Source: Salinispora fenicalii (GTDB taxonomy: Bacteria; Actinomycetota; Actinomycetes; Mycobacteriales; Micromonosporaceae). Taken from it: 44,029 bases of DNA. A model generated the notes under the pieces. The model was not told where the DNA came from. It did no database searches and was given only the letters and a program-made list of their open reading frames with translations. The stretch is taken from the NCBI RefSeq assembly GCF_000514815.1, contig NZ_AZWQ01000034.1, positions 542 through 44,570 on the forward strand, read 5' to 3'. The position numbers and the translations under genes are program-made. Of this stretch, positions 1 to 8,405 are shown one piece after another; position 1 is the stretch's first letter; every line of letters begins with the position of its first letter.

Positions 1-213
1 ATCAGCGGCACGTCGATGGCATCGCCGCACGTCGCGGGTGCCGCGGCGATGGTCCTGTCGGCCAACCCGTCCTACACCCCGCAGCAGATCCGGGACGCGC
101 TGGTCGACAACGCCACCGACGGTGCGATCGGCTCTCCGGGCAGTGGCTCACCGAACAAGCTCCTCTACGTCGGTGACGGTGGCACCCCGCCCCCGCCGCC
201 ACCTCGACCGTGA
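1..213 (+). CDS. Subtilisin-like (S8) serine protease, 3' end only
   Basis: Partial gene entering from the left edge; only the last 70 codons are visible. The first residues read SGTSMASPHVAGAAA, the S8 catalytic-serine block (Ser of GTSMA), followed by the usual closing helix and a Pro-rich linker ending PPPPPPRP before TGA. Such enzymes are normally secreted and often have an extra C-terminal domain after a linker like this one. Here translation stops in the linker, but bases just beyond the stop still encode, in other frames, TVTVDI and HTWRGDL, which resemble the convertase P/Homo B domain. The gene therefore seems to have lost its C-terminal domain. Family call is confident; substrate unknown. 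Confidence 0.9.
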   Translation: MSGTSMASPHVAGAAAMVLSANPSYTPQQIRDALVDNATDGAIGSPGSGSPNKLLYVGDGGTPPPPPPRP

Positions 214-277
214 CGGTGGACATCCCCACACCTGGCGGGGCGACCTCATGATTACCCTGATTCCGCCGGGACCCTGA
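206..277 (+). pseudogene. Remnant of a P/Homo B domain behind the S8 protease
   Basis: Downstream of the linker, one frame reads TVTVDIPTPGG and another reads HTWRGDLMITLIPPGP then stop. Convertase P domains characteristically contain a V-x-V-x-I ... HT-x-GDL block. The two halves lie in different frames, and most of the domain is absent, so this looks like a deletion plus frameshift remnant of a domain once fused to the protease. Short match, so tentative. Confidence 0.45.
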
Positions 278-300
278 CAGTCTGATCTGGCTTCACCGGG

Positions 301-337
301 CGGGGCCCCTTTCCGGAAATCTCCGGGAGGGGCCCCG
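301..337. terminator. Bidirectional hairpin terminator
   Basis: Perfect 10-bp inverted repeat CGGGGCCCCT / AGGGGCCCCG (301-310 and 328-337) with a 17-nt loop, lying between the 3' ends of the convergent protease and glycosyltransferase genes. No U tract, as is usual in high-GC actinobacteria. Confidence 0.75.
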
Positions 338-355
338 TGCCGTGCTGCGACGTCC

Positions 356-1162
356 TTAGACCGCGAAGCTGGTGGGCTGGTCGGTGGCGGGCTCCGGCGG
401 CTCCGCCTTCCACAGGCCGGTCTTCTGTGCGGCAAGCCGGGCCAGGTAGGCCGGGTTGAGGATCACGTAACGGCGCCAGAGGCGCTTCGGTTCCAGGCCG
501 AGTCGCCAAAGCCACTCCAGGCCGACCCGCTGCATCCACGGTGGCGGCTGCCGCAGCAGACCCGCGTGGTAGTCGAAGGCCGCGCCGACCGCCATCAGCG
601 GCATGTCCAGCAACGGTCGCATGGCGTACGTGAAAATCTCCTGCCGCGGGCAGCCCAGCCCGACCAGGACGAGCCGGGCCCCGCTGTCCCTGATCCGGTC
701 GGCGATCTCGACATCCTCACCGGGTTGCACCGGTCGGAACTTGGACGGCTCCACCCCGGCGAGCTTCAGCGCGGGGAACATGCGCTCCAGCGCTGGCACC
801 AGCGTTGCGAGCGTCTCCTCGGTGGAGCCGTAGAGGTAGACCGGAAGGCCCTCGTCGGCGAAGCGGGACAGCACATGCAGGGTGAGCGTCGGGCCGTAGA
901 CCCGGTCGGTCAACCCGGCACGGTGCAGCACGTTGAGCGCCCAGCGCACCGGCTGTCCATCTGGAGTGACCACGTCGAATGAGTTCAATCGGGCATTGTG
1001 TGCGGGGTCGAGCACACCGGTCATCACGCCGTGAACGGCCAGGGCGGTCAGCGCCAGCGGCTGCCGCTCGTGCGCCGCCGTCACCACCGCCTCGGTGGCG
1101 GTGGCGTAGTCGGTGACATCAACGAGGACGCCGAGCACGTTCCGCTTGGCCCGGAGGGTCAT
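356..1162 (-). CDS. WecG/TagA/CpsF-family glycosyltransferase (GT26)
   Basis: 268 aa. Members of this family transfer an N-acetylhexosamine-type sugar from a nucleotide donor to a polyprenyl-linked acceptor at the cytoplasmic membrane, in making surface polysaccharide or teichoic-acid-like polymers. Visible family blocks are TPDGQPV (about residues 66-72) and the signature GLGCPRQEIF (about 168-177); no membrane segment is needed. The chosen ATG overlaps the stop of the upstream epimerase as ATGA, so the two are probably translationally coupled; an in-frame GTG 15 nt upstream is less likely. Coupling with a sugar-nucleotide epimerase suggests both act on one glycan. The sugar and acceptor cannot be deduced. 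Confidence 0.85.
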   Translation of the reverse strand: MTLRAKRNVLGVLVDVTDYATATEAVVTAAHERQPLALTALAVHGVMTGVLDPAHNARLNSFDVVTPDGQPVRWALNVLHRAGLTDRVYGPTLTLHVLSRFADEGLPVYLYGSTEETLATLVPALERMFPALKLAGVEPSKFRPVQPGEDVEIADRIRDSGARLVLVGLGCPRQEIFTYAMRPLLDMPLMAVGAAFDYHAGLLRQPPPWMQRVGLEWLWRLGLEPKRLWRRYVILNPAYLARLAAQKTGLWKAEPPEPATDQPTSFAV

Positions 1163-2232
1163 GACTGCGGAACCCACTTGTCGACGTTGGCCTCGTAGAT
1201 CTCACGCATGATCATGGGCACGTCGTAGACCTGCTTCCAGTCCGGGTAGTCGGCGTGGAAGGCTTCGTTCGAGCCGATCCACCACTTGTGGTCGCCGATT
1301 CGGTTCGCCTCGACGTACTCGGAGTCCATCCCCTGCCCGGTGATCTCCTGGGCCAGGGCGAAGGCCTCGTGCATCGAGGTGTTGGAGTGCCGCCCGCCAC
1401 CCAGGTTGTAGACGGCGGCGGAGCGCGGGTTACGGAAGAACGACTCGAACGCCGAGACCACATCCGAACTGTGGATCGCGTCCCGGACCTGCTTGCCCTG
1501 ATATCCGAAGATCTTGTACTTCCGGCGCTCCATGTTGGCCCGCATCACGTACCCGAGGAAACCGTGCAGCTCGGTGGCGGAGTGCGCGGGCCCGGTCAGG
1601 GTGCCACCTCGGAAGCAGGCCGTCCGCATGTCGAAGTAGCGGCCGTACTCCTGCACCATCACGTCCGCCGCCACCTTGGAGGCGCCGAAGATCGAGTGCA
1701 GGCAGGCGTCGATCGACATGTCCTCCCGGATGCCCTGCTCATACGGGTGCCCGGGCTCGATCTCCCACCGGGTTGCCAACTCGACTAGGGGCAGGCTGTT
1801 CGGCCGGTCGCCGTAGACCTTGTTGGTGGAGCAGTGGATGACTGGCGCCTCAATGCAGTGCTCGCGGACGTTCTGTAGCACGTTGAGGGTGCCGGTGGCG
1901 TTGACGTCGAAGTCGGTGAACGGGTCGCGGACAGCCCAGTCGTGCGACGGCTGTGCGGCGGTGTGGATCACCACGGCGGTGTCGCGGCCGTACCGGCGGA
2001 ACAGCTTCGTGAGTGCGTCCCGGTCGCGGATATCGATGTTCTGGTGGGAGTAGGCGGCGCCCAACTCCTCGGTGAGCCGTCGGACGTTCCAGGCGGTCGA
2101 GGCCTCCGCGCCGAAGAACTCCTGCCGCATGTCATTGTCAATACCGACGACATCGAGACCGAGGCCGGCAAAATGCCGGACCGCTTCGGAGCCAATCAGA
2201 CCGCCCGATCCGGTCACGAATGCGACACTCAC
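1159..2232 (-). CDS. NAD-dependent epimerase/dehydratase (CDP-paratose 2-epimerase-like)
   Basis: 357 aa extended short-chain dehydrogenase. The N-terminal Rossmann motif TGSGGLIGSE lies at residues 7-16, the catalytic Ser/Thr region CSTNKVYG at 134-141 and the active-site lysine at K186. Start is GTG with AGGAG placed 8 nt upstream. Overall sequence resembles CDP-tyvelose/paratose 2-epimerases, which make surface sugars. Oddly, the usual YxxxK tyrosine is Phe (FGASK, F182/K186). In the wider family this Tyr is the acid/base, so either this subgroup uses another residue or the chemistry differs. First gene of a two-gene operon with the GT26 glycosyltransferase. Exact sugar substrate uncertain. 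Confidence 0.8.
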   Translation of the reverse strand: MSVAFVTGSGGLIGSEAVRHFAGLGLDVVGIDNDMRQEFFGAEASTAWNVRRLTEELGAAYSHQNIDIRDRDALTKLFRRYGRDTAVVIHTAAQPSHDWAVRDPFTDFDVNATGTLNVLQNVREHCIEAPVIHCSTNKVYGDRPNSLPLVELATRWEIEPGHPYEQGIREDMSIDACLHSIFGASKVAADVMVQEYGRYFDMRTACFRGGTLTGPAHSATELHGFLGYVMRANMERRKYKIFGYQGKQVRDAIHSSDVVSAFESFFRNPRSAAVYNLGGGRHSNTSMHEAFALAQEITGQGMDSEYVEANRIGDHKWWIGSNEAFHADYPDWKQVYDVPMIMREIYEANVDKWVPQS

Positions 2233-2334
2233 ACGTCACTCCTGTCCGTCGGAGTCAAGAACGATCGGAGCATAGCGTGACGTACGACGTGCCCCGAGAC
2301 GGCGCGAGGGCCCCGCTACTGCGGAGCCCTCGTC

Positions 2335-2420
2335 TGGTGGGGAAGGGGGGAGTTGAACCCCCACGCCCTTTCGGGCACACGGACCTGAACCGTGCGCGTC
2401 TGCCATTCCGCCACTTCCCC
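2335..2420 (-). tRNA. tRNA-Leu (anticodon CAG)
   Basis: On the minus strand the acceptor stem GGGGAAG (2420-2414) pairs with CUUCCCC (2345-2339), followed by discriminator A and an encoded CCA (2337-2335). The anticodon stem CACGG/CCGUG holds the loop UUCAGGU, giving anticodon CAG. A long variable arm (class II tRNA) and T arm GGGGG-UUCAACU-CCCCC are clear. It reads codon CUG, the dominant Leu codon in this genome type. Confidence 0.97.
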
Positions 2421-2672
2421 GTGGCTGCAACCGGAGACACCTGATGCCCGGCTACCCGGCTGTGCGGCCCGGGCTCGAGACATTCTACGTGGCTCCTCGC
2501 GCTTGCCACCAACGGTTACCCTCGTAGGACGGCCGCCGTTTGTGGCGGACGAAAGACTAGCACGACGGAGCCGGCCCGCCGAACGGGCCGGGACAAGCGC
2601 GGCCGAGCGGCGTGTGAGCTGCACGCTCGTCGGCCGGATACCATCATGTCCTCGGGACCCGAGGAGGAGCCG
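2421..2672. other. Divergent intergenic region (tRNA-Leu / fha operon)
   Basis: 252 nt between the divergently read tRNA-Leu and the fhaA start. It must hold the promoters of the tRNA and of the whole fha-pstP-rodA-pbpA-pknAB operon. It carries GC-rich dyads (around 2458-2475 and 2530-2550) but no hexamer pair I can call with confidence. Confidence 0.5.
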
Positions 2673-3434
2673 GTGAGCGTGCTGCAACGCTTCGAGAAGC
2701 GTCTGGAAGGCCTGGTCGAAGGGGCTTTCGCCAAGGTCTTCAAAGGGGTGGTCCACCCCGTGGAGATCCTTAACGCCATGCAGCGGGAGGCCGAGGCGCA
2801 CAAGGCGATCCTGGCCGGTGGGCGCACGTTGGTGCCCAACCGCTACGTGATCGATCTCTCGCCATACGACCACAGTCGCCTGGCGCCGTACGCCGCCGCG
2901 CTGGCCCAGGAGCTGGCCCAGTCGCAGGCGGAGTTCATCGGCGAGCAGGCGTGGACGGTCTACGGCGACGTGATCGTCGAGGTCGAACGGGGGGAGGGGC
3001 TCGACACCGGTATGTTCCGGGTCACCGCCGAGGTGTACACCGGCGGTGAGGTCGCCCCGGTGTCGGGGCCGGGCTACGACGCCGGCCCGCCGGCCTACCC
3101 CGCCTACGACCAAGGGGGCGGCTACGGTCCGCCGCCCGGTCAGGCCGGCGGCCACAACGTGCGGCTGGTCTCCGGCGACGGGCGGACCTACCCGCTCCAG
3201 CTGGGCACGACCGTGATCGGCCGCGGTGACCAGGCCACCCTGCGCCTACCCGATGTCGGCATCTCGCGGCGACACGCCCGACTGGATTTCGACGGTGGAC
3301 AAGTCGTGCTGACCGATCTCGGATCGACCAACGGCACGATGGTCAACGGTCAGCGGGTCTCCGCCGTCGCCCTGAACCCCGGCGACATGGTCCAGCTCGG
3401 CACCACGACGCTGACCTTCCGCGTGGACGGCTGA
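2673..3434 (+). CDS. fhaA: FhaA-like DUF3662 and FHA-domain protein
   Basis: 253 aa from the GTG chosen here, preceded by an ideal GAGGAGGAG ribosome site; an ATG 27 nt upstream lacks one. The N-terminal DUF3662 domain (about 1-120, opening SVLQRFEKRLEGLVEG) is followed by a Gly/Pro/Tyr-rich linker (about 130-160) and a C-terminal FHA domain (about 163-250) with the phospho-threonine-binding residues GRG, SRRH and STNGT. In mycobacteria FhaA binds phosphorylated partners such as the MviN pseudokinase region and lies in the same operon as PknA/PknB; the role here is inferred to be the same: sensing kinase output at the site of wall synthesis. First gene of the operon. Confidence 0.93.
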   Translation: MSVLQRFEKRLEGLVEGAFAKVFKGVVHPVEILNAMQREAEAHKAILAGGRTLVPNRYVIDLSPYDHSRLAPYAAALAQELAQSQAEFIGEQAWTVYGDVIVEVERGEGLDTGMFRVTAEVYTGGEVAPVSGPGYDAGPPAYPAYDQGGGYGPPPGQAGGHNVRLVSGDGRTYPLQLGTTVIGRGDQATLRLPDVGISRRHARLDFDGGQVVLTDLGSTNGTMVNGQRVSAVALNPGDMVQLGTTTLTFRVDG

Positions 3435-3440
3435 TTCGTC

Positions 3441-3926
3441 TTGCCGGAGCTCGTCATCACCGTTGCCCGGTTCGGGTTCCTGATCCTGTTGTGGATTTTC
3501 GTCTTCACGGTGGTCGGGGTGATTCGCCGGGACCTCTTCGCGGGTGCCCGCTCTGGTCGACTGGTGGCGGCCCCCCGGGGAGTCGGGGCCGTCCTTGGTC
3601 AGGGCGGCAAGCCGGCCCGGGTGAAGCGGGGAAAGGCAGCTCGCCAGCTGGTGGTGACCGCCGGCCAGTTAGCCGGCACCCGCATCACTCTCGGTGAAGC
3701 GCAGATCACAATCGGCCGGGCCGAGGATTCCACCCTCGTGATCACCGATGATTACGCCTCCGCTCGACACGCCCGGCTCGTACCCCGCGACGGGCAGTGG
3801 TTCGTCGAGGACCTCGGTTCGACTAACGGCACCTACCTGGATCGCGCTAAGGTCACCGGACCTACCCCCGTCCCCCTCGGCGTGCCGATCCGCATCGGGC
3901 GCACCTCACTCGAATTACGGCCATGA
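3441..3926 (+). CDS. fhaB: FhaB-like membrane-anchored FHA protein
   Basis: 161 aa. One N-terminal membrane segment (about residues 8-28) precedes a short basic linker and a FHA domain (about 76-158) with GRA, SARH and STNGT. The mycobacterial orthologue (FipA/FhaB) is phosphorylated by kinases of this operon and helps septal wall assembly. The start is TTG, 6 nt after the fhaA stop and without an obvious Shine-Dalgarno, so expression probably depends on coupling to fhaA; no ATG or GTG fits before the membrane helix. Its stop overlaps the pstP start (ATGA). Confidence 0.9.
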   Translation: MPELVITVARFGFLILLWIFVFTVVGVIRRDLFAGARSGRLVAAPRGVGAVLGQGGKPARVKRGKAARQLVVTAGQLAGTRITLGEAQITIGRAEDSTLVITDDYASARHARLVPRDGQWFVEDLGSTNGTYLDRAKVTGPTPVPLGVPIRIGRTSLELRP

Positions 3927-5383
3927 CTCTGACCCTCCGCTATGCGGCCCACAGCGACCGCGGGCTGATCCGAGACGGTAACCAGGACTCCGTCTATGCC
4001 GGGCCACGGCTGCTCGCCGTCGCCGACGGCATGGGCGGTATGGCCGCCGGTGACGTCGCCAGCAACATCGTCATCGGCGCTATGGCGCCGCTGGACGAGG
4101 ATGTCCCGGGCAACGCCCTCGTGGATGCGCTTCGTTCGGCTGTCACCAACGCCACTCAGCAGCTACGTGAAACGGTTGACGCCAACCCGCAGCTGGAGGG
4201 AATGGGGACGACGCTCACCGCGATCCTCTTCTCGGGCAGCAAGCTGGGCATGGTGCACATCGGCGACTCCCGGGCCTACCTGCTGCGGGCCGGCGAGTTC
4301 GCCCAGATAACCAAGGACGACACGTACGTCCAGATGCTTGTCGACGAGGGCCGGATCAGCGCCGAGGAGGCGAGCAGCCACCCCCAGCGGTCGCTGCTGA
4401 CCCGGGCTCTCGACGGCCGGGACATCGACGCGGAGTACTCGGTCCGCCAGGTCCTCACCGGTGACCGGTACCTGATCTGTAGCGACGGTCTCTCGGGCGT
4501 GGTGAGCGCGGAGACGATCGTGGAGACGATGCGGGAGTACGCGGACCCGCAGCAGTGCGTGGAGCGGTTGGTCCAGCTCGCGTTGCGCGGTGGCGGACCG
4601 GACAACATCACCGTGATCATCGCCGACGCGACGGACCAGGACATCGTCGAGGCGACCCCGATCGTTGGTGGCGCCGCTGCCCGGGACCGGGGCATGGCGA
4701 CCTCCGCCGACGACTCCACCCCTGCGGCCCGTGCCTCGGCGCTCTCCGGGGCGCCACCGGCGACGCCGGATGAGCCGACTGCCGGGGCCGACGACGAGCC
4801 AGAGCCCCGTCGTCGCCGGCCCCTCCGTCTCGCGGCGGTAAGCCTCGCCCTGCTCATCCTTCTGGGCGGAGCGCTCTACGGCGGGTGGAGCCTCACCCAG
4901 CGGCAGTACTACGTCGGAGCCACGGGGGGCGGCCAGGTCGCGGTGTTCCGTGGCATCGAGGGGCAGATCGCCGGCATTGACCTCTCTGCCGTGCACTCAA
5001 CCAGCTCGGTCGAGCTGGACGACCTCACGCTCGCCGCGCAGGAGCGGGTCAAGCAGGGCATTCCGGCCAAGAGTGAAGCGGATGCGGAGCGTCGGCTGGC
5101 CGAGCTGACCGCTGATACCCCGACCAACCCCAACCTGAAGCCGACCTGTCCCCCCAGCCCCAGTCCGAGCCCGTCGGTAGTGCCGAGCCCGTCAGTAGTG
5201 CCGAGCCCGACAGCGGAGCTTGGAGCGCCGACGTCGGCTACCGCGCCGAGTGCGCCTCCGGCAAGCTCCGCCACGCCGAGCACGCCGGCAACGGGCCTGC
5301 CAACCGAACCGACCCCCTCGCCCGACGCCTTGCCCGCCATCCCACCGGCCGTTGACCCGGCCGCCTGCCGGTCGCCCGAGTGA
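3923..5383 (+). CDS. pstP: PstP-like PP2C Ser/Thr protein phosphatase
   Basis: 486 aa. The cytoplasmic PPM/PP2C domain (about 7-235) carries metal-binding blocks SDRGLIRDGNQD (11-22), VADGMGGMAAGD (33-44) and GGPDNIT. A polar linker leads to one membrane helix (about 304-326) and an extracytoplasmic tail that ends in Pro/Ser/Thr-rich low complexity. In mycobacteria PstP is the phosphatase that opposes PknA/PknB and dephosphorylates FHA proteins. The tail contains an 18-nt tandem repeat (about 5164-5215, PSPSVV units). Start ATG overlaps the fhaB stop. The fused topology matches the family. Confidence 0.94.
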   Translation: MTLTLRYAAHSDRGLIRDGNQDSVYAGPRLLAVADGMGGMAAGDVASNIVIGAMAPLDEDVPGNALVDALRSAVTNATQQLRETVDANPQLEGMGTTLTAILFSGSKLGMVHIGDSRAYLLRAGEFAQITKDDTYVQMLVDEGRISAEEASSHPQRSLLTRALDGRDIDAEYSVRQVLTGDRYLICSDGLSGVVSAETIVETMREYADPQQCVERLVQLALRGGGPDNITVIIADATDQDIVEATPIVGGAAARDRGMATSADDSTPAARASALSGAPPATPDEPTAGADDEPEPRRRRPLRLAAVSLALLILLGGALYGGWSLTQRQYYVGATGGGQVAVFRGIEGQIAGIDLSAVHSTSSVELDDLTLAAQERVKQGIPAKSEADAERRLAELTADTPTNPNLKPTCPPSPSPSPSVVPSPSVVPSPTAELGAPTSATAPSAPPASSATPSTPATGLPTEPTPSPDALPAIPPAVDPAACRSPE

Positions 5384-5411
5384 GCGCCGGCTCGACCTGT
5401 CAGGACGTTCA

Positions 5412-6902
5412 GTGACCGTAGCGGCCACGTCGACATCCCCGCCCACCACCCCGGGCGGGCAGAGCGGCGTGCGGTTGGCCCGGTCCCGGCGCAACGCCGA
5501 ACTGTCGCTGCTGCTGCTCGCCATGGTGTTGGTGGCCGCGTACGGGGCGATGGTCGAAGCCAGCGTGCTCGACACGGTCACGCCGAGCTTTTGGGTGTCG
5601 GCCGCCGCGCTCAGCGCGGTCTTCCTCAGCCTGCACGTGGCGATCCGGTTCTTGGCGCCCTTCGCCGACCCGGCCCTGTTGCCGGCCGCCGCGCTCCTCA
5701 ACGGTCTCGGTGTCGGCTTCCTGCACCGGCTCGACCTGGCCCGCACCACTCCGGCCGAGCGCGCCGAACTGGCGACCTTCGCCGGTACCGGCGGGCGTCA
5801 ACTCGCCTGGACGTTGCTCTCGGTCGCCCTCGCTGCCGGGTTGCTCGCCGTGGTCCGCGACCACCGCTCGATCTCCCGGTACGCGTACACCCTGGGTCTC
5901 GCCGGCATCGTGCTGGTGATGATCCCGGCGGTGCTACCGCGGAGCATTTCCGAGGTCAACGGCGCGAAGCTTTGGATTCGGGTCGGTGGCTTCTCCATCC
6001 AGCCCGGTGAGTTCGCCAAGCTCGCGCTGCTCGCCTTCTTCGCGTACTACCTGGTCCGCAAGCGGGAGGTCCTATCGCTGGCCAGTCACCGGTTCCTCGG
6101 TGTCGACTTTCCGCGGGGCCGGGACCTCGGGCCGGTCGTGGTGGTCTGGCTGATCAGCCTCCTGGTTCTGGTCTTCGAGAAGGACCTGGGCACTTCCCTG
6201 CTCTACTTCGGCATGTTCGTGGCGACGCTCTACATCGCCACCGAACGGGTGAGCTGGCTCCTCATCGGCCTGGTGCTCTTCTTCGGCGGCGCCTATCTGG
6301 CGTACGTGTTGGGTGGCATGATCGGTGGTCCGTTCGCCAACTTCTACCTGCGAGCCAATATCTGGCTGGACCCGTTCGCCGACCCGTACAGCGACGGTTA
6401 CCAGCTAGTGCAGGGGCTGCTCGCCCTTGGTAGCGGCGGAATGTTCGGCGCTGGGCCCGGCGCCGGCCAGCCGCTCAAGCTGCCCGAGGTGCAGAACGAC
6501 TTCATCTTCGCCGGCCTCGGCGAGGAGATCGGTCTCTTTGGTCTCTCCGCCCTGCTGGTGGTCTATCTGCTCATCGTCGAGCGGGGATTGCGCGCTGCGC
6601 TGGCGGTTCACGATTCGTTCGGCAAGCTGTTCGCCGGTGGCCTGGCGTTCACCCTTGGGTTTCAGGTCTTCGTGATCGTCGGCGGGATCAGCGGGCTGAT
6701 TCCGCTCACCGGCCAGACCACGCCGTTCCTCTCCGCCGGCGGTTCGTCGCTGATGGCGAACTGGTTGCTGATCGCGATCCTGCTCCGGGTCTCCGATGCC
6801 GCCCGTCGGCCGGTGACCGGCGGGGGCCCTGCGTCAACCCGACCGACGGGCGGCCCGCCCGAGCAGCTACACGGTGCCCCCACGGAGGTGATCAGACCGT
6901 GA
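5412..6902 (+). CDS. rodA: SEDS peptidoglycan glycosyltransferase (RodA/FtsW family)
   Basis: 496 aa from GTG 5412, with AGGA upstream; an open frame extends to 5220 inside pstP but is a shadow. Multiple hydrophobic segments from about residue 30 to 470 give the usual polytopic SEDS fold; conserved stretches include FSIQPGEFAKL, EKDLGTSLLYFG and GLGEEIGLFGL. SEDS proteins polymerise lipid II into glycan strands and work with a class B PBP, here the very next gene, whose GTG overlaps this stop. The extended Pro/Ser-rich cytoplasmic N terminus may be a kinase target (inference). RodA (elongation) is favoured over FtsW from the pbpA/pknAB context. Confidence 0.93.
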   Translation: MTVAATSTSPPTTPGGQSGVRLARSRRNAELSLLLLAMVLVAAYGAMVEASVLDTVTPSFWVSAAALSAVFLSLHVAIRFLAPFADPALLPAAALLNGLGVGFLHRLDLARTTPAERAELATFAGTGGRQLAWTLLSVALAAGLLAVVRDHRSISRYAYTLGLAGIVLVMIPAVLPRSISEVNGAKLWIRVGGFSIQPGEFAKLALLAFFAYYLVRKREVLSLASHRFLGVDFPRGRDLGPVVVVWLISLLVLVFEKDLGTSLLYFGMFVATLYIATERVSWLLIGLVLFFGGAYLAYVLGGMIGGPFANFYLRANIWLDPFADPYSDGYQLVQGLLALGSGGMFGAGPGAGQPLKLPEVQNDFIFAGLGEEIGLFGLSALLVVYLLIVERGLRAALAVHDSFGKLFAGGLAFTLGFQVFVIVGGISGLIPLTGQTTPFLSAGGSSLMANWLLIAILLRVSDAARRPVTGGGPASTRPTGGPPEQLHGAPTEVIRP

Positions 6903-8404
6903 ACGCACCACTGCGCCGGGTGGGTCTCGTCGTGATAGTCCTGTTCGGGCTTCTCTTCGCGAACCTGAACTGGATTCAGGCCTACAAGGCCGACGACTAC
7001 CGCAACAGCGACTACAACGGCCGGGTCCAGGTCGCTGAATACGAGCGTAAGCGCGGCAACATCGAGGCCGGCGGTACGGCGCTCGCGGTGAGCAAGGAGA
7101 CCGACGGGGAGCTGGAGTACCTGCGCACCTACCCGGGTGGGGCGAAGTACGCCCACGCGATCGGCTACAAGCCGGTCAACCTGGCGGACACCGGCATCGA
7201 GGAGGCGGAGAACGCATTCCTGGCCGGCACCAGCGACCAGCTCATCGGCGACCGGCTGCGGGATCTGGTCACCGGCGACGAGACCGCCGGCGCGAACGTC
7301 CTGCTCACCGTCTCCAAACAAGCGCAGGATGTCGCGTACGAGCAGCTGCGGGAGAACCGTAGGGGAGTCACCAAGGGTGCGGCCATCGCACTCGACCCCC
7401 GCACCGGGGCGGTGCAGGCGCTGGTCTCCATGCCAAGCTTCGACCCGAACCCATTGGCTAGCCACGACCCGGACGAGGCCACCTCGGCCTACAACGAGCT
7501 GCAGCAGAACCCGGACGGCCCGTTGAAGAACCGGGCGCTCGGCGAGGTGCTCCCACCGGGCTCCACCTTCAAGATCGTGATGGCTGCCATCGCGTTGGAG
7601 AACGGGGTCACGAAGGAGACGAAGATCCCCGCGGGGGCCAGCTGGACTCCCCCGACCTCTGGCGAACCGATCGAAAACGCGGCCCCCTCCATCTGCCCGG
7701 AGGCGGAGGTCACCCTGATGAACGCGGTGACCGAGTCGTGTAACACCGGCTTCGCCCAGCTCGGCGTGCGCTTCGGCGCGGACGCGCTCAAGGAGAAGGC
7801 CCAGCAGTTCGGCTTCGAGCAGGACGACCTGACCGTGGGCCGGCTCGGTGAGGACGGCGAACCGGTCGCGGCCAGTCGGACCGGCGGCATCGCGAACCCT
7901 GACGGCAGCGTCGACCCGGCCGCCCTCGCCCAGTCCTCCATCGGCCAGCGTGATGTTCGGATGACCCCACTCCAGGGCGCCCTGATCGCCGCCACGGTCG
8001 CCAACGAGGGCAGCCAGATGCGGCCGTACCTGGTCAGTCAGATTCTCGGCGCTGATCGCACCACCAACTACTACACCGCCGAGCCCGACGAGTTGCGCCA
8101 GCCGGTCAGTGGCGAGGTCGCCGCCGACCTGCGGGAAATGATGGAGAGCGTCGTCCAGAACGGCACCGGTCGCAACGCCCGGATCAGCGGCTACACCGTC
8201 GCCGGCAAGACCGGCACGGCGCAGTCTGGTCCGGACACTCCCGATCATGGCTGGTTCATCGGCTTCGCGCTCGACAAGGACGGCAACCCGGTCTCCGCAG
8301 TCTGTGTCCTGCTGGAGGAGGCCGGTGACGGCGGCAGCGCCGAGGCCGCCCGGATCGCCGGGCAGATCATGCGGGCGGCGATCGCCTCGCCGGGGAGCCG
8401 CTGA
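6899..8404 (+). CDS. pbpA: Class B penicillin-binding protein PbpA
   Basis: 501 aa. One N-terminal membrane anchor (about 8-25), a PBP dimer-type region, then a transpeptidase domain with the three active-site motifs: STFK with nucleophile S222, SCN (S280-N282) and KTG (K437). It cross-links peptidoglycan in the periplasm-like space and partners the SEDS protein encoded just upstream. Its GTG start overlaps the rodA stop (GTGA), and pknA starts 1 nt after its stop, so stoichiometry is probably fixed by coupling. Length matches mycobacterial PbpA (about 490 aa). Confidence 0.95.
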   Translation: MNAPLRRVGLVVIVLFGLLFANLNWIQAYKADDYRNSDYNGRVQVAEYERKRGNIEAGGTALAVSKETDGELEYLRTYPGGAKYAHAIGYKPVNLADTGIEEAENAFLAGTSDQLIGDRLRDLVTGDETAGANVLLTVSKQAQDVAYEQLRENRRGVTKGAAIALDPRTGAVQALVSMPSFDPNPLASHDPDEATSAYNELQQNPDGPLKNRALGEVLPPGSTFKIVMAAIALENGVTKETKIPAGASWTPPTSGEPIENAAPSICPEAEVTLMNAVTESCNTGFAQLGVRFGADALKEKAQQFGFEQDDLTVGRLGEDGEPVAASRTGGIANPDGSVDPAALAQSSIGQRDVRMTPLQGALIAATVANEGSQMRPYLVSQILGADRTTNYYTAEPDELRQPVSGEVAADLREMMESVVQNGTGRNARISGYTVAGKTGTAQSGPDTPDHGWFIGFALDKDGNPVSAVCVLLEEAGDGGSAEAARIAGQIMRAAIASPGSR

Positions 8405-8405
8405 C

